Assembly: GCA_033032175.1 (NCBI GenBank)
Contig: CM065321.1
Location: forward strand, 10,872,501-10,936,500
DNA from: Saturnia japonica
Taxonomy: Eukaryota > Arthropoda > Insecta > Lepidoptera > Saturniidae
Direction: 5' to 3'
Length of the DNA: 64,000 bases
The notes beneath the pieces are model-generated. The model saw only the letters and a program-made list of their open reading frames with translations, did not search any database and was not told the origin of the DNA. Position 1 is the first letter of the stretch. Each line of letters starts with the position of its first letter. Shown piece after piece: positions 33,811-47,269 of this stretch. A program made the position numbers and the translations under genes.

Positions 33811-35105
33811 CGGTTCCAGTCATCGGGTACACAGCTACGACATAAGAAGAAACAAGATTTGTCGTCCTGCGAACGCCTCAGTAAAACGAAGAGCTCGTGT
33901 TTCATATGAAGACCCAGCACTTCAAGCGGCCGTGCATTATTGCACCCCCGGGCCCCTCATCGCTACCTCGCCATACTGGCATCCATACAGTGTCTACGAG
34001 ACCAAACCAGGAAGTGTCACGTCTACCCTCCCTCACGCAGAGGAGAAGTGACGCGAACCCAACAATAAAACAATTTTTAACAAAAAAGCAAACCAACTTC
34101 AATGATTTTGAAGAGTTCTCCTGTGTATCTAAAAAGTTCAAAATCCAATCCCAATGAAATTAAATATAGTCCATCCTTGAGATAACCTATCAAATAAAAA
34201 AGAATCATCCGAACCAGTTCATAAACAGAGAAGTTATGGGTGAACATTTATAAAAATATTCATTCGAATTGGTAACCTCCTCTTTTTTTTTAAGTCAGTT
34301 AAAAACTAATGAGAATATTTGTTAATAAATAGATTTGCTAATTTTATTGTTAAGGAGCACGTTAAGGAGTTTATAATGACACGCGAGGAAAATCTATGTG
34401 TAACTGCATTGCAGGAAAGATTGCGTATAGATGTACCCAGGTGGCTGGGGCTCTAGCTTTCGAGTATTTATTATTTAAAGAAGCTTTTTACTAAAATACT
34501 CTATTAGACGCTATACCAATTTGTTTGTATACTTATATATTTTATCTTGCATATTACACTCTCATTTTTATGTTACGGCTTTAATAAACATTAAGGTCAC
34601 ACTATGATTAAATCGAGGTGGTTTATAGGTAATCATGTCACCTTATGAGTCAAAAAACTAATACAAGCGGACTTGCAGTTTTTTTCTGTGAATTGTTACA
34701 AAATGGATCGCGGGAAAAAACCGCGTTTAAATTTGTATTCCATAAAACTTTGTTAGTGCACACGTACTTCGCGTTGACTGCGGCCAGTATTTGTGCCAGT
34801 ATTCGGCAGACCGCAGGATTACAACTATGTAGTCGGAGTCTGTTTCAGACGAACCAGAATATGAAAGTTAATCCCTAAAAATCATAGTGGGAGTAAAGAA
34901 AAGACCAGCTTTATACGACACTACTTTACGTGAAACCGTGGTCAGTTTCGCGGTTGTTAATCGTATTGTGTGGATCTCGAGCGGTTTTCATGTGTAGCGG
35001 TTAACGCATGGTGTTAAAAAACCTTAGTGCGGACTTTGACTTAGTTTCAGATTTTATCGCATTTAAATCTAATTTGTTATTTTTTTAAGATTTTGGATAA
35101 TTTTG
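33811..35105. other. Gene-free region with one dispersed repeat copy
   Basis: Between about 34070 and 34310 lies a repeat with AGTTCTCCTGTGTATCT, GTTCATAAACAGAGAAGTTA and ATTCGAATTGGTAACCTCC, related to 12795-12900, 38190-38390 and 56752-56870. No gene is recognised. Frames of 77-86 codons here have no motif. Confidence 0.45.
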
Positions 35106-35337
35106 TAAATAAAAGAAAATAAATATGACATAATAAATATTTATTATAATAAAATTATATATGATAATTTAAAAAAAAAATTTTTCATTTAATATATTAA
35201 AATAAACTTTAATTATATACGTTGAAAATTCCTAAACTGTAACCTAAATATAAATAATAGTTATATATAAATATGATTAGTATATACAATACAACAAAAT
35301 ATAAATAATCTATATATATTACTACATAATGATTCTA

Positions 35338-37190
35338 TTAAACAATTCTGTTGTTGCATTTAACATTGGCTGGCCAATCACATTGTCCGATTATAGGATT
35401 ATAGAGAAGTCTTTCAGGGCAACCAAGCGCGAGAGGGTGACCATTCCAACATTTGTAAAAGTGATCACATTTCTCATGAGCTATCAAAATGCTATCAGAA
35501 CCCTCCTGTGAGCAAATGTAAGGTGCTTCACTGGGATCACTGTAGCCCTCGTGCTCTTTGTGGTCGTCCTCTTTGTCTTTATCTTCTTTTTCTTCTTCGT
35601 CTGTTTCATCAGGTATTACTCTATTACCACACTTAACGTTTTCTGGCCAGTCACATACTCTTCTTTTAGGATTATATAATAGATTTGCAGGACATTTGAA
35701 CGCTATTGGTTTACCTTGCGCACATTCATAGAAATGGTTGCATTTTTCATGAATTACCAATTTGCTGTCAGAATCTTCTTTTGCGCAAATAACGGGTGCT
35801 TGACTTGAATAACTGTTACCAGTGCGTCTCTTAGAATAATCGTTAATATTATCATTTATTTCGTCTTGCACTGTTCTTTGATCACAGTTGACATTTTCTA
35901 GCCAGTCACATATATCTTTTCTAGGGTTGAAAAATAAACCATTGGGACATTTCAGAGTTATAGGTATACCATTTGCGCATGTATAAAAGTGATCACATTT
36001 TTCATGAGCCACTAAAACGCCATCAGAATGTTTTTTTTCACAAATATTAGGTGCTTGACTGGGGTCATAATTGCCTGGTTCATCTTTTTCTGCCGGAATT
36101 ATTCTGTCTTCACATTTTACATTTTGCGCCCAGTCGCACTGTTCTAACTTTGAATTGTATAACAGCCCGGAAGGACAATACAATGCCACTGGATGACCTT
36201 CTGAACACTTATAAAATTGATTACAATTTTCATGAGCTACAAGCACTCCATCTGAACCTTCTTTTGCACAAATGGCTGGAGCCTCACTCGGATCACAAGT
36301 TAGTACTATCATTATGATCATTTCCTGATCCTTCGCTGCTGTCATCTTCTGGAATTAATCTTTCACCACAATTTACATTCTCGGGCCAATCACACTGCTC
36401 TTTTTTGGAATTATATAAAAGCCCTGAAGGACAGTAAAGTGGTACTGGTAAGCCCCTTGCACACTTGTAAAATTGATTGCAAATTTCATGTGCAATTAAA
36501 ACTCCGTCAGAACCTTCTTTTGAACATATACCGGGAGCTTCACTGGGATCGCAGTTAGTGTTATTATCATGTTCTTCACTGTCTTCATTTTCGCTGTTGT
36601 TATCACCACCTCCATTTCCATGATCTTCATCATCACTATCATTTGGAATTACTCTATCACCACATTCTACATTGCTTACCCAATCACAAACTTTCAAAGG
36701 CGGATTATATAGAAGATTTCCTGGACATTTAAGTGGCACTGGGAGGCCGTTTGAACATTTATAAAACTGATTACAATTTTCATGAGCAATTAAAACTCCA
36801 TCAGAACCGGCTGCAGCACAAATTGTTGGTGCTTCACTAGGGTTACTATTAGATATCGTGTTATAATCTTTGTTTTGGCTGTATTGAGTTCCTACAGGGT
36901 GAATATAGTGTATGTTTACAAATAACGTTACTCGGCCAGTCGCAGCTTAAAATCTTTTCATTATACAGCAAACCGTTAGGGCAATCTCGAATAACAAGTC
37001 TGCCATTAACGCATTGATAGAATTGATTACAGTTTTCATGAGGCAATAGCTTTTCGTAGTTTGGGCTCACTGGACACCCATTTTGGTTTAATATTATATT
37101 ATTTGCATCAACCAGCGCGACCGCGCATGCTAGTGCAAATACAGAGCCTGAAATAAAAAAGTTATAATAAGTTGGTTTCCATACAAACAT
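35338..37190 (-). pseudogene. Second peritrophin-A chitin-binding gene copy, broken by two 1-bp insertions
   Basis: The copy is almost identical to the gene at 1844-3691 and keeps all seven CBM14 units in sequence. Compared with copy A, one extra base near 36897-36900 (CACCCTGTAGG for CGCCAGTAGG on the coding strand) shifts the frame after the first domain. Another extra base near 36298-36301 (plus strand CACAAGTTAG for CACAATTAG) shifts it again after the third. This leaves three pieces: 37190-36861, about 36898-36293 and 36345-35338. Neither insertion lies in a long homopolymer. The acceptor-like TTTTTTATTTCAG upstream of the signal region is kept. The gene is probably a recent pseudogene; a sequencing error at both sites is the alternative. 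Confidence 0.85.
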
Positions 37191-38727
37191 GAAACGGTCT
37201 TTTAACCTAATTGAAGAACATTTTTTAAATATTAGTTTATTATATGATTATGAGTATTTATGATATTGAGTTTTAATTCAAAAATATAATTTAAATAAAT
37301 ATTCTGTTTGATAAGAAAAACATCAAATACTAATATGTGGTGTTTTTTTTTTTAAAAGACACCCAGTAAAGGTCGGTCGCCCAGATATTTGCATTAAACT
37401 GCAACGTTACTACAAAACTTCTTCATGCAGAATTGACAAAAATTAAGAACCTGAATATCTGGTACAATGACCTTGATGGTGATTATTAACGTAAACGTCC
37501 TATATAATAATAAGATTTAGTAAACAGAAAAAAAAACTTGTTACTGCTAATCTCTTTCAACGTAGCTTATAATTAAGCTTCTATGAGTTCAATGGGACTG
37601 ATGCGTTGAAGTAAAAAATATTGACCTACATCTTCGAATAACTCGGTTTCGATCTCTGTTTTGAGTCACAATTTGTGCTAAGTCAAACTTTTTTTTAATT
37701 AAAATGACTTTGTGTAATACATATAATACAGACAATATTCTATATGAACCATATTTATTTATATATTTACAGTATATATTATAGTCATAGATTAATAATA
37801 GGTGGTAGCTCGAAACGCGGAAATCATTAATTATTCTATGATGATAGTGCTAAAATTAATTATTTATGTACTCACTCAGCAATATAAGCATGGTTTCAAT
37901 TTGCTTTTCACAAGCAAACTCTTCACTGAACAACTATTATCGACTATTATGTGAACATATTTATATCTTTATTTATGTTTTTAATTTGTAAGTAAATTAT
38001 GATTATCAATAAGATAATATACTAAAACATTGATTTAATACTGATTATGAAGAATTTTAATTTTTGATTCATCGAAGTTTGTGATAAGCGTAAAAAGGGT
38101 GAAGGTACTAGACGACTATTGGTACAAGGAAATACCTTAAAATAGCGAAGCGAAAATAAAAATAAAGTATTAATTTAATAACAATTTTTAACAAAAAAGA
38201 TAACCAGCTTCTATGACTTTGAAAAGTTCCCTTGTGTATCTTCGAAGTTCAAAGTCCAAAAAAGATGGCCCACCCTTTGACATAAACATAACTAAATTGA
38301 TTGATAAAAAAACAAGTTATGGCTAAAAATTCTTAAAAAAATACACATTCGAATTGAATAACCTACCGTCTTTTGTTGGAGTCGGTTAAAAAACCATTAT
38401 AGTTTAAGTTTGATGAGCTGAAAATGTATAATAGATGAAGTTTTTAATTATCTTTGAGAAGTTTACCGTGATTGGGCTAGATTTGTTAGAATTTTACATA
38501 GATTTAGAACAGACTGAAAAAAAAAATTCTTTAATTTTCTGTGGGGCTTAAGTAGGAAAATGCTTATGCATTTAATTTTCTTATATTTACTAACACAATA
38601 CCCCAAAATGTGTAACGAGAGTAAAAATACAGGAAGTATTGTTATTATATTTATAGATACGCAGTTTTATCTAAAACCTCGTCTAATATTAAGTGCCGTT
38701 ACACCCGAAGATGATAATTAACCAAAC
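37191..38727. other. Non-coding sequence of duplication copy B
   Basis: Much of it matches 3960-4770. A dispersed repeat copy lies at about 38190-38390 (GAAAAGTTCCCTTGTGTATC, ATTCGAATTGAATAACC). No gene is seen. Confidence 0.5.
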
Positions 38728-38997
38728 CTAAAAATAAAACTGACTGGGTAATAGATGCAGATACGGAACCCTATAGTAGAGGTTTGGAGACAGATTTGAT
38801 AGAACTGATAACATCGCTACCAGACTACACTATCGATGTAATTGCCAATAGCGGCAAACATCAAGCAACTTTTTACCCGACTGCGAAAAAGGAGGTTTAT
38901 GTTTTTCGAGCGTATGTTTATATGTATGTTCATTTCTTTGACGGCTTAACGGCTTGTTTAATTTTAGCATACAAGCTATCGTTAGATTTATCTTAAT
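38728..38997 (+). other. Copy B of the conserved ETDLIELITSLP segment
   Basis: This is the same open segment as 5630-5908, but here the frame is continuous across the point where copy A has a stop (DADTEPYSRGLETDLIELITSLP). Most of the differences to copy A change amino acids. The family is not recognised. Confidence 0.3.
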
Positions 38998-39964
38998 TGT
39001 GACAATGGCATAGACTATTTAACTACACCGTCTGGGAATCAAAGAAATAGCAAAAATAGAAACATATTTTTTTATTCAAGTGATTTTTATATTTTATGCT
39101 TTGTGTTGCAGTTGAGTCTCTGTTTCCTTTTTTAATAATTTATACAGGTGTTGTTTATTTTCTTTTTTACTTTTAGTTTGATACACTGAACTTTTGTATG
39201 ACTTTCGTGATTTTACTAGGGAAATATTGTTAACCCAAATTTAAACCTTTACCAATTCTTTTTGTCTAGCATTCCTGAATCCGCACTCGTTCTTTTCATA
39301 ATGAGAATTTTGCGAGTTATAACTAACCATGCGAATGTCTGGATACCGATCGAAGATCTATTATATAAAGACGTTCACTCGGAAACTTTCAGTTCAAAAT
39401 TTTAAAATTCATACCGCATTGTATAGCCTTTATCTTGGGAAAGGGTTATAGGCTATATAACTTCACGCTACGACCCTAAAAAGAAGGAGAGTAGTAGATA
39501 ACCATGAAAGTCAAGCAATATGGCAAATTGTAGGTAATGTAGTAATACATATATTTAAAAAAATGTAGGCATTTAAAGAATTCGCAACGTATCCGTATAA
39601 GGTTGTGTAAAAATGGTTACAAGCCACTGTTTTCTATATTACGTTATGAGTCCGTTTTCTATATTTCTGGCAATTTATAGTTTACAAAATATATGTAGAA
39701 ACAATACTAGCATCGCTTTACTAGACGATGTATTTCACACACTCTGGAATCAATTACTTAATGATGTGTGGAAATGATAATAGCAGGCTCTGGAGTAATA
39801 AACATAATAATATCATCAGAAGCCTTTCGCTGTTCTGAAAAGTAATGCTATAAACCTTTACTTATTTATTATTACAGTACAATAGTAGCGAATAATACAG
39901 CCTGAAGGAAATTACGTAAAGACTAATTTAGCATAGCTAGATGTCAGAGCGTTGTTATCTTATT

Positions 39965-40095
39965 ATATTAAGTGAGCAATTGAACGGCTCCAACGATTTG
40001 GATGAAACTTTGTATTTAGATAATGTTTTACATACTAAGTATATCTAGATAGGTTGTTTTTTTTGTAAGATACCGAGCAACGACCCCAGATATTT
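39965..40095 (+). repeat. Short interspersed repeat, family 'GTGAGCAATTCTTG', copy 4 (internally deleted)
   Basis: AAGTGAGCAATTGAACGGCTCC joins the family's start directly to its middle block, losing about 35 bp. It then continues TTTGTATTTAGATAATGTTT to CCCAGATATTTAG. Confidence 0.6.
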
Positions 40096-40229
40096 AGTTT
40101 TAATAAAAGAAGCAATTAAATAAATCAAAAGTTTACAAAATCTTTTAAGACAACCGCTACAATCCGTATATATTGTATATCAAATAAAAAACATTAAAGA
40201 GAACAAGTAATTTTTATATTTATATAATA

Positions 40230-42330
40230 ACTAGCTGTGCCCCACGGTTTCACCCGTGTTAATTTTATACAATAAACACCGCAACGCAATTATTGCTCTT
40301 GTCGCAAGTACAAATTATTTGAATTTTTTATTATCTCCTAAACTATGTGTCAAAATAACATACTATAATGAGCAAAACTTAATTTTATAAAATTTTCTTC
40401 ATGACGAAGAAACTTTTATTCGTAAGAATTAATATGCCATACCTAAAATTAATGTTCATAAATCACTTTTGAACTTTTAACAATTGTTTGTTAGAAAATA
40501 GCTTTCTGAGACTTATGTATAGGAGATGGTCATATGCTATCGCGACCTTTTTTTTATATTAAGGATCGGTATTTATGTAGCAAATTGTATTTAAGTATCA
40601 TTAACTATTATGACAGCGCAAGCGGATAAAGGAACTCGGAAGGGCTTCCACCGCCAACTTAACAAAAAATCAATATTTAAGGATTGCTGAGAGTTGTCGC
40701 CTATACTATTCGCCGTGAGTCTGACTATCTTAAATAAAAACATGAAATCATACATGTGTTTATCACTATGTGTATTGTGGTCGCAATCCCTATCACCCTG
40801 TTATATTACTGTATATAAAATTAACGTTCTTGGAACACGACATACCATAACAAAATCATACATTTGTTTATCACTATGTGTATGGTGGTTACGATCCCTA
40901 CCACCCTGCTATATTACTGCATAAACACTGACTAATCTCTAAACACGACAAACCAAAAGAAAATCATAGGTGGATTTATCACTCTATCTGTATGGTATTG
41001 TAAATAATCCCTTATTGTACCACCATGCGGATTAATTTTTCACAAACGCGAAAACCTTTTATTTCTTCCTAAAATCATAAATATGAATTTTCATATCCCT
41101 AAATTGAGAAATAGTGGGTTCTTCATACAAAATTTCATCCCCTTTTTGTTTTATCTTTGCGTATATTTCTATTCATTAAAATTGATTTGATGGGTTCTTC
41201 GTACAAACCTTCATCCCCTATTTCACCCCTTCCAATTTTATTTCCAAAAGTAGCCTATGTCCTTTCTCACCCAAAATTCATCAAAATTGGTTCAGCGATC
41301 TAGGCATGAAAATGCAAAGGATGTGACAGACAGAATTACTTTCGCATTTATAATATTAGTAGGTATGGATTATTCATTTCATTATGCTGTCATTTTCTAT
41401 GGTGTCATTTACCAATTAAAATACTAACAATAAATGATTACCCAACAGAAAAATAACGACAACAGTTTATAATAATACATTTTTGAAATGAATTCTCTTT
41501 CCTATACCTGTAATAAATTCTCTCTCTCTATACCTTTATATGTTTCCTCTATAATAACTGATACTTTAGTAAGGTAAAAATGACAAAAGATCGATTGTTA
41601 TGATGTACTTTTAATTTTCTATTTCAGTGATTTTTATATTGTTAATACAAATCCGAAAGTGAAACGAAAAAAGATAGATTTTTGAGAGATATTTATTTTA
41701 GACCTCGAATTTTTTGTGAGTCGATTCATAAGAGATCGATGCGAATCGATATTTTTCGAAATGAATTGCTAACTCTAGCAGCGGCGCGGCTATATTCGAC
41801 CGACAAAGATCCAGTCTATGCTGACCCAGTTTTAATATGATTTATCACAAATATCTGAGGTCAACCTATATTGGAATTTAAAACATTTTGAAACTCCATT
41901 TTTTAACTTTATGAAAAGTTTCATTCATAATCGTTTTACAAACCATAATATACAGATATCTAAAATTTCAGTCAATTCAACTGAAGAGCTATTTTATAGC
42001 ATTTTGATCAAACAAATGTTTGACGTAATTTTTTAAATTGATATAACTTTTTTATTTATAAACTTATTGAAGTAAAACAAACACAAACACTAAATGTTAA
42101 GTGAACCTTACCACAATATAAAAGTGAAAACCGTTTCCAAATCGGTTAAGCCGTTTCTGAGATTAGTGCGCACAAACGTTGGCAAACAGACAAATAGATA
42201 AACAGACAAACAGACAAAAATTCTAACAATTATTGTTTTGAGATCTACTGCGTTCATAAAGACCCCCAATAATAACTTTTCTCATATATCTTCTATGTAC
42301 AGACATCGATCAGTTACGTTTTTATTGCGT
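40230..42330 (+). repeat. Diverged composite repeat: CTAGCTGTGCC body plus family C copy
   Basis: The body runs from AACTAGCTGTGCCCCACGG at 40230 to ATTAGTAGGTATGGATT near 41364, followed by a family C copy to 42330. Layout matches 14935-18251 but with more differences and without the Jockey insertion. This shows that the two parts travel or were duplicated together. A 76-codon frame at 40694-40924 comes from two tandem degenerate units and is discounted. Confidence 0.6.
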
Positions 42331-42338
42331 TTATAAAT

Positions 42339-43189
42339 CTTGACGGGTGGCTAGGTTCAAAAAAATTACTCGTGTGCTCAACCTACCTTCCAGGCGAGAA
42401 AAGCAACCCATCGGAAGAGCTTGTGCGGGTAGTGGAATACGCCAAGAAACACAACGCCGAGCTACTGGTGGGGTGCAACGCAAATGCCCATCATACAGCA
42501 TGGGGGAGTACCAACGTCAACGAAAGAGGTGAGTTACTTAATGATTTTATCACCATTCATAGTCTAGTAATTTTAAACAAAGGATGTATACCTTGGATGT
42601 AACCTTCGTTACACACGCTAGGCAAGAAGTTTTAGATATTTCATTCGCCACTAAGAACTTGGCTAGGTATATTACCAACTGGACTGTGAGTGACGAAAAC
42701 TCAATGTCAGACCATCGACATATATACTTCGAACTCTCTGCATCAATACAGAGTCAGAATATTGTGTACAGGGATCCAAGAAACACCTCGTGGGAAACCT
42801 ATAGAGAGACCCTAAGGACTAATCTGGAAGTAATCCCTAGAAGCATTAAGACTGTTGAGAGTATGGAGCTGGCAACTATTGCTCTCACAACAGCGATCAA
42901 GGATGCCTTTGAGCAAAGCTGCCCGATGCGACAAAAGACCTCAACAAGACGAATTCCTTGGTGGAACTCTAGGCTCAGGAAGCTTAGAGAAAAAACCAGG
43001 CGACTCTTCAATAGGGCTAAAAGGACCCAAGAATGGGAAGTCTACCAAATAGCCTTAACTATTATAACAAAGAAATTAGGAAAGCCAAGCGAGCATCCTG
43101 GAGAAAGTTCTGTGAGGAAATCAATGGTTTACCTCAGGGAGCTAGAATTCACAGAATGCTGGCTAAAGACAAACCTAATCAAATCGGAC
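42339..43189 (+). pseudogene. RNase H-type non-LTR element: endonuclease C-terminal half (5' piece)
   Basis: It starts abruptly after family C, so the element is 5'-truncated. Frames give CSTYLPGEKSNPSEEL, then NANAHHTAWGSTNVNERGELL (endonuclease), LDVTFVTHARQEVLDIS and MSDHRHIYFEL (end of endonuclease), then the linker to about 43189. Frames change near 42590 and 43065. The element continues after the copia insertion at 47438. It resembles the I/LOA group because of the RNase H domain at its far end. Confidence 0.75.
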
Positions 43190-43357
43190 TGTTGATACAT
43201 AGGTGGAAATAAATAAATAAAAGGACCGACAACTATGAAAATGCAAAGCGTATATTGATAGCACAAAAGGTTAACGAGCATAAATGTCAAATACAGAAAA
43301 AGGATATTAAATGTTGCCAACTTATTATAAATGTGGTTGTGTTCTTAATTGCCAACA
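43190..43357 (-). repeat. 3' LTR of the copia element
   Basis: 168 bp, starting TGTTGATACAT and ending GCCAACA on the plus strand. By eye it is identical to the LTR at 47270-47437. The polyprotein stop codon (43345-43347) lies inside it. A GGGGAG-type polypurine tract (minus strand) abuts it at 43358-43366. Confidence 0.9.
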
Positions 43358-46300
43358 CTCCCCACAGAACGCAGACCCATTTTACTGATACAGAACAAAT
43401 GTTTTTCAAAAGTAGTACCTTTAGACAAATTATCAGCTACCATGCTGCAACCATTTACAAATTTAAATTTTACTTTAGAGCTAACAATGTTTTCTCTAAG
43501 AAAATGTAAACGAATATCTATATGTTTAGTTTTTGGTTTATAACAGTCTGTTGATGCCAGTCGTATTGCACTTTGGTTGTCACAGTGGATAAGTAGCGCG
43601 CTGTCCTCGCCTTGACCGAGTTCGGCCTGTAGTTGCCGCAGCCACAGGGCCTCCTGGGTCGCCGCTGCCATCGCCATGTACTCAGCCTCCGCTGTAGAGA
43701 GTGCCACTGTTTGCTGTTTACACGAATTCCAAGATAAACAAGCATTCTGAAACAGAAAAGTATAACCCGTGCACGATCGTCTATCTATTGGGTCACTCGC
43801 CCAATCAGCATCACAATATCCAGTTATTTCCTTTGAGTCATCTTTAACATAGCATAGCTTTAGGTTCTTGGTTCCTTGAAGATACCTCATAATCCTTTTT
43901 ATTCCAAGCCAGTGTTGATTACCTGGATTATTACAGTATCGACTCAACTTATTAGCTGCATAGGTAATATCAGGTCTCGTGACATATGCCAGATATATTA
44001 GACATCCCACTGCTTCCCTGTATGGGATATTTTTGTTTCCATCTTCAGGATTTTTCTCAAATTTCGCATTCACCTCTATCGGGGTACAAACCGGTTTACA
44101 TTCAGACATATTGAAGCGGTCCAATACTACATTAATGTATTTTTCGTGATCTAACATAATCATACCTGCATCTCGGTTCCTATTTATGTTTATACCAATA
44201 CAATTCTTCATTTCACCTAGGTCTCTCATACTGCATTCTCCTTTTAACTTGTTCTTAATCTCTGTTGTTTTATCCTTATTATTTGTGAATATCAAAAGAT
44301 CATCCACCCACACTGCAATGAATATGGTTATAGACTCATTTACTAAATAATAAACAGGGATCCACATGTGATCTTTGTAAACCAATTTTTAATAAAATAT
44401 TGTTTAATTTAAGATTCCACTGCCTGCTAGCTTGTTTGAGTCCATAAATTGATTTATGTAAAATACATACTTGATCATTTTCTTTGTAGTATTCTGGTTG
44501 TGACATGTATATCTCAGTATCTATGTCACCCTGAAGAAAAGCACTCATGGCATCCATCTGAAACATTTCTAAATCATACTTTGCAGCCAGTGAAAGTAAG
44601 AATCGAACAGATGTATATCTTACAACAGGAGCATATGTCTCATCATAGTCACTTCCTTTTCTCTGTGCATACCCTTTGATAACCAATCTTGCTTTAAAAC
44701 AGATAATCTCACCTTTTTCATTTGTTTTAGTTTTGAAGACCCATTTACATGGCAAGACTCTTTTCTCAGATGATGCATCAACCAGTGACCAAGTTTTGTT
44801 TTTGATCAGAGAGTCATACTCTTCTTTCATAGCCCTTTTCCATTGGTCAGCATGAGATGATGATAATGCTTCATTTACTGTTTGTGGGTCATTTAAATTA
44901 AGTATTGGACAGAAGTAGCTTACATCATGGTCTTCTGTTTCTGCATACTGAACAGCCTTCCGTGGACGTAAATTTATGTTTCTTATTGGTGACTCGAGAT
45001 CAAACGATTGTTCTCGTATGTAAGACGAATCGTCATTCTCGCCAGACTGGTAGTCCCCGCTTGACTCACTTGTAATATGATCGGTGCTGTCTTCTAATTC
45101 TTCTTTACAGGTTTCTTCGAGTGGCTGTATCTCCGGAATGCTACTGTTGGATGTACAAGGTAAATATATATTATTATCATATTTTTCCACATTTTCTAAA
45201 AATACTACATCTCTACTCTTTAAGATTTTATTGGTATCTGGATCAAGTATTCGGTATCCTTTGGTAGATTCACAATAACCAACAAACAATAACTTTCTGG
45301 ATTTGGTGTCCCATTTTTGGCATTTTTCTTTTGGAATTTGTGTCATTACTTTACAGCCAAATACTTTTAAAATAGACAAGTTGGGTTTCTTACCAGTCCA
45401 TATCTCTATAGGAGTTTTACCATTAATTGATTTTGTAGGTGATCTGTTAATTAGATATGCTGCCGTTGCTAGGGCCTCTGCCCAGAACTGTTTTGCAAGC
45501 TGAGCATCTAATAACATACATTTTGCTCTTTCCACCAGAGTCCGGTTCATCCGTTCAACAAGACCATTCTGCTGGGGTGAATACGGAGCACTTGTTTGAT
45601 GTTCAATCCCATGTTTGTTTAAGAAATTTTCAAATTCTCTATTGCAGTATTCTTTTCCATTATCAGAACGAACTACCTTTATTTTTCTCTCAAGTTCAGT
45701 TTCTACTTTGTTTTTGTAATCTTTGAAGACTTCTACAATATTCAATTTATTTTTCAAAAAATAGACATGAACTCGTCGAACCAATATTGTTGAAGGGCAA
45801 TCTGGTCTGTTTCCCCGAGAGACAGGTAGTACAAGTAATAGAACCATTATATTTGTCTAAGAATGGCTGAACTCCCTCAGCACACCCCGGTAGCTTGTTA
45901 ACATCTGAAAAATTCAGGTGTCCCATGCGTCTATGCCACAGGACAAAATCATTTAAGTTATCTGAACAAGACATGTTAGAAAATATCTCTCTGTGTGTGT
46001 TTAATAAATATAAATTGTTTACTAGTGTAGCAGAACACAGGAGCTTGCCATTTTTATCATGGATATCACAACCTTCATCTCTAAAATTTACATTACAGCC
46101 ATTTTTCACCATAGCACTGACTGACAAGAGGTTTGCTGCAAGTTTAGGTATGTATAAAACTTGTCTTACCTGAATTTTACTTTCCTTATTACCATTTAGC
46201 AATAAATTGACCTTTCCCATACTTTCCACAGGTAGCGGTGTCTTACTGGCAACAGTTATGGTGGGTATCGATGGACTTGTAACATCATACATCCAGTCAC

Positions 46301-47102
46301 ATTTATTTGTCATATGCATGGAGGCACCCGAGTCCACATACCACAGGTCCGAATTCATTGTCTGAGGAGTTGTTGAAAAAGCTGCAACAAAACCTTTATT
46401 TCCTTCTGTATTTTCTACATTTTTCCTTTTCGGAGTTTGACAATCCTTAGCAAAGTGTCCATGCTTGTTACAATTATAACATCGGGGTCCTTTGTAGACC
46501 TTTGTTGAATCATGTTGATTTCTTTGATTGACCTTTTTCCTTGTGAAGAATGCTGAATTATCTGAACATTGAACTTCCTGCAGGAGTTTAGATTTAATAG
46601 AATCGGCACTTATCTTGATGCCAGAGCTCTCCAATCCCATGATCATGGGCTTATAAGCTTCAGGGAGGCCAGCTAACATCAATGTACCAAGCCATTCATC
46701 ATTAATGTCAAACTTAATATTCCTGAGCTTGTGGGCGGTCGACATTATTCTATTCACATAGTCATCTACGCTTCGAGAAGATTCCAATGTAGTTGTTATC
46801 AGGTCTCTCAACAAGGCTACTCTCCTGTACAACCCGCTGTCATCAAAAGCCTGTTCCAAACTCTCCCAGACTTCTTTACAAGTAGTTGCATTCTGAACAT
46901 GTACGTAAATGATAGGGTCAAGTAATAAAATCAACTTCGATTTCGCCTTGGTTTCTTTATTTTTGTCTGTATTGGTACCGGTGACACAACTCCATAAATC
47001 GTCGAGTTCGAAATATGCTTGGACTGCAAACTTCCAGCTGGCATAATTATCTCTTCCAACTAGTCTGTCGATATGGAATGGATTGTAACCTGAATTCGAC
47101 AT
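43345..47102 (-). pseudogene. Copia Gag-Pol polyprotein with integrase deletion and RT frameshift
   Basis: Gag starts at 47102. In order on the minus strand come the zinc knuckle CYNCNKHGHFAKDC (about residue 205-220), protease WYVDSGASMHM (about 256), the integrase zinc-binding end CTTCLSGKQTRLPF, then a frame break near 45800. There about 35-40 codons of integrase, including the first two catalytic acidic sites, are gone. The third acidic site region (PQQNGLVERMNRTL) remains. RT has KWVFKTK, MDAMSAFLQGD and WVDDLLIF, with a one-base frameshift near 44365. RNase H shows GYCDADWASDP and ALSTAEAEYMA. The stop is 13 bases into the 3' LTR. It could not integrate by itself. Confidence 0.85.
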
Positions 47103-47253
47103 CTTCTATGCGTATTTGTGATTTTTACTTGATTTCTGATCGAGCACGCCGCCTCGTTTAACCTTAAAATGTATGACAGACAAAACACGCCGGCCGGTTT
47201 TCTTAGTTTTCACTGCGTTTCTTATTTCTTTTATTTCCACAAGTAACAATCAA

Positions 47254-47269
47254 CCACGCTCTGTTACCA
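47254..47269 (-). promoter_or_regulatory. Copia primer-binding site
   Basis: TGGTAACAGAGCGTGG on the minus strand directly follows the 5' LTR. It matches the TGGTANCAGAGC pattern used by many copia elements with initiator-Met tRNA; the tRNA itself was not checked. Confidence 0.7.

Larger units (their letters stand above)
35106..40175. repeat. Segmental duplication, copy B (partner 1676-11709)
   Basis: It begins with the same AATAAAAGAAAATAAATATG as copy A, carries the second peritrophin copy, the shared spacer (37366-38110), the ETDLIELITSLP segment (38728-38997) and the right part (39395-40175). The 39000-39394 interval has no match in copy A. Neither the DD41D mariner nor the longer mariner remnant of copy A is here. 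Confidence 0.85.
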
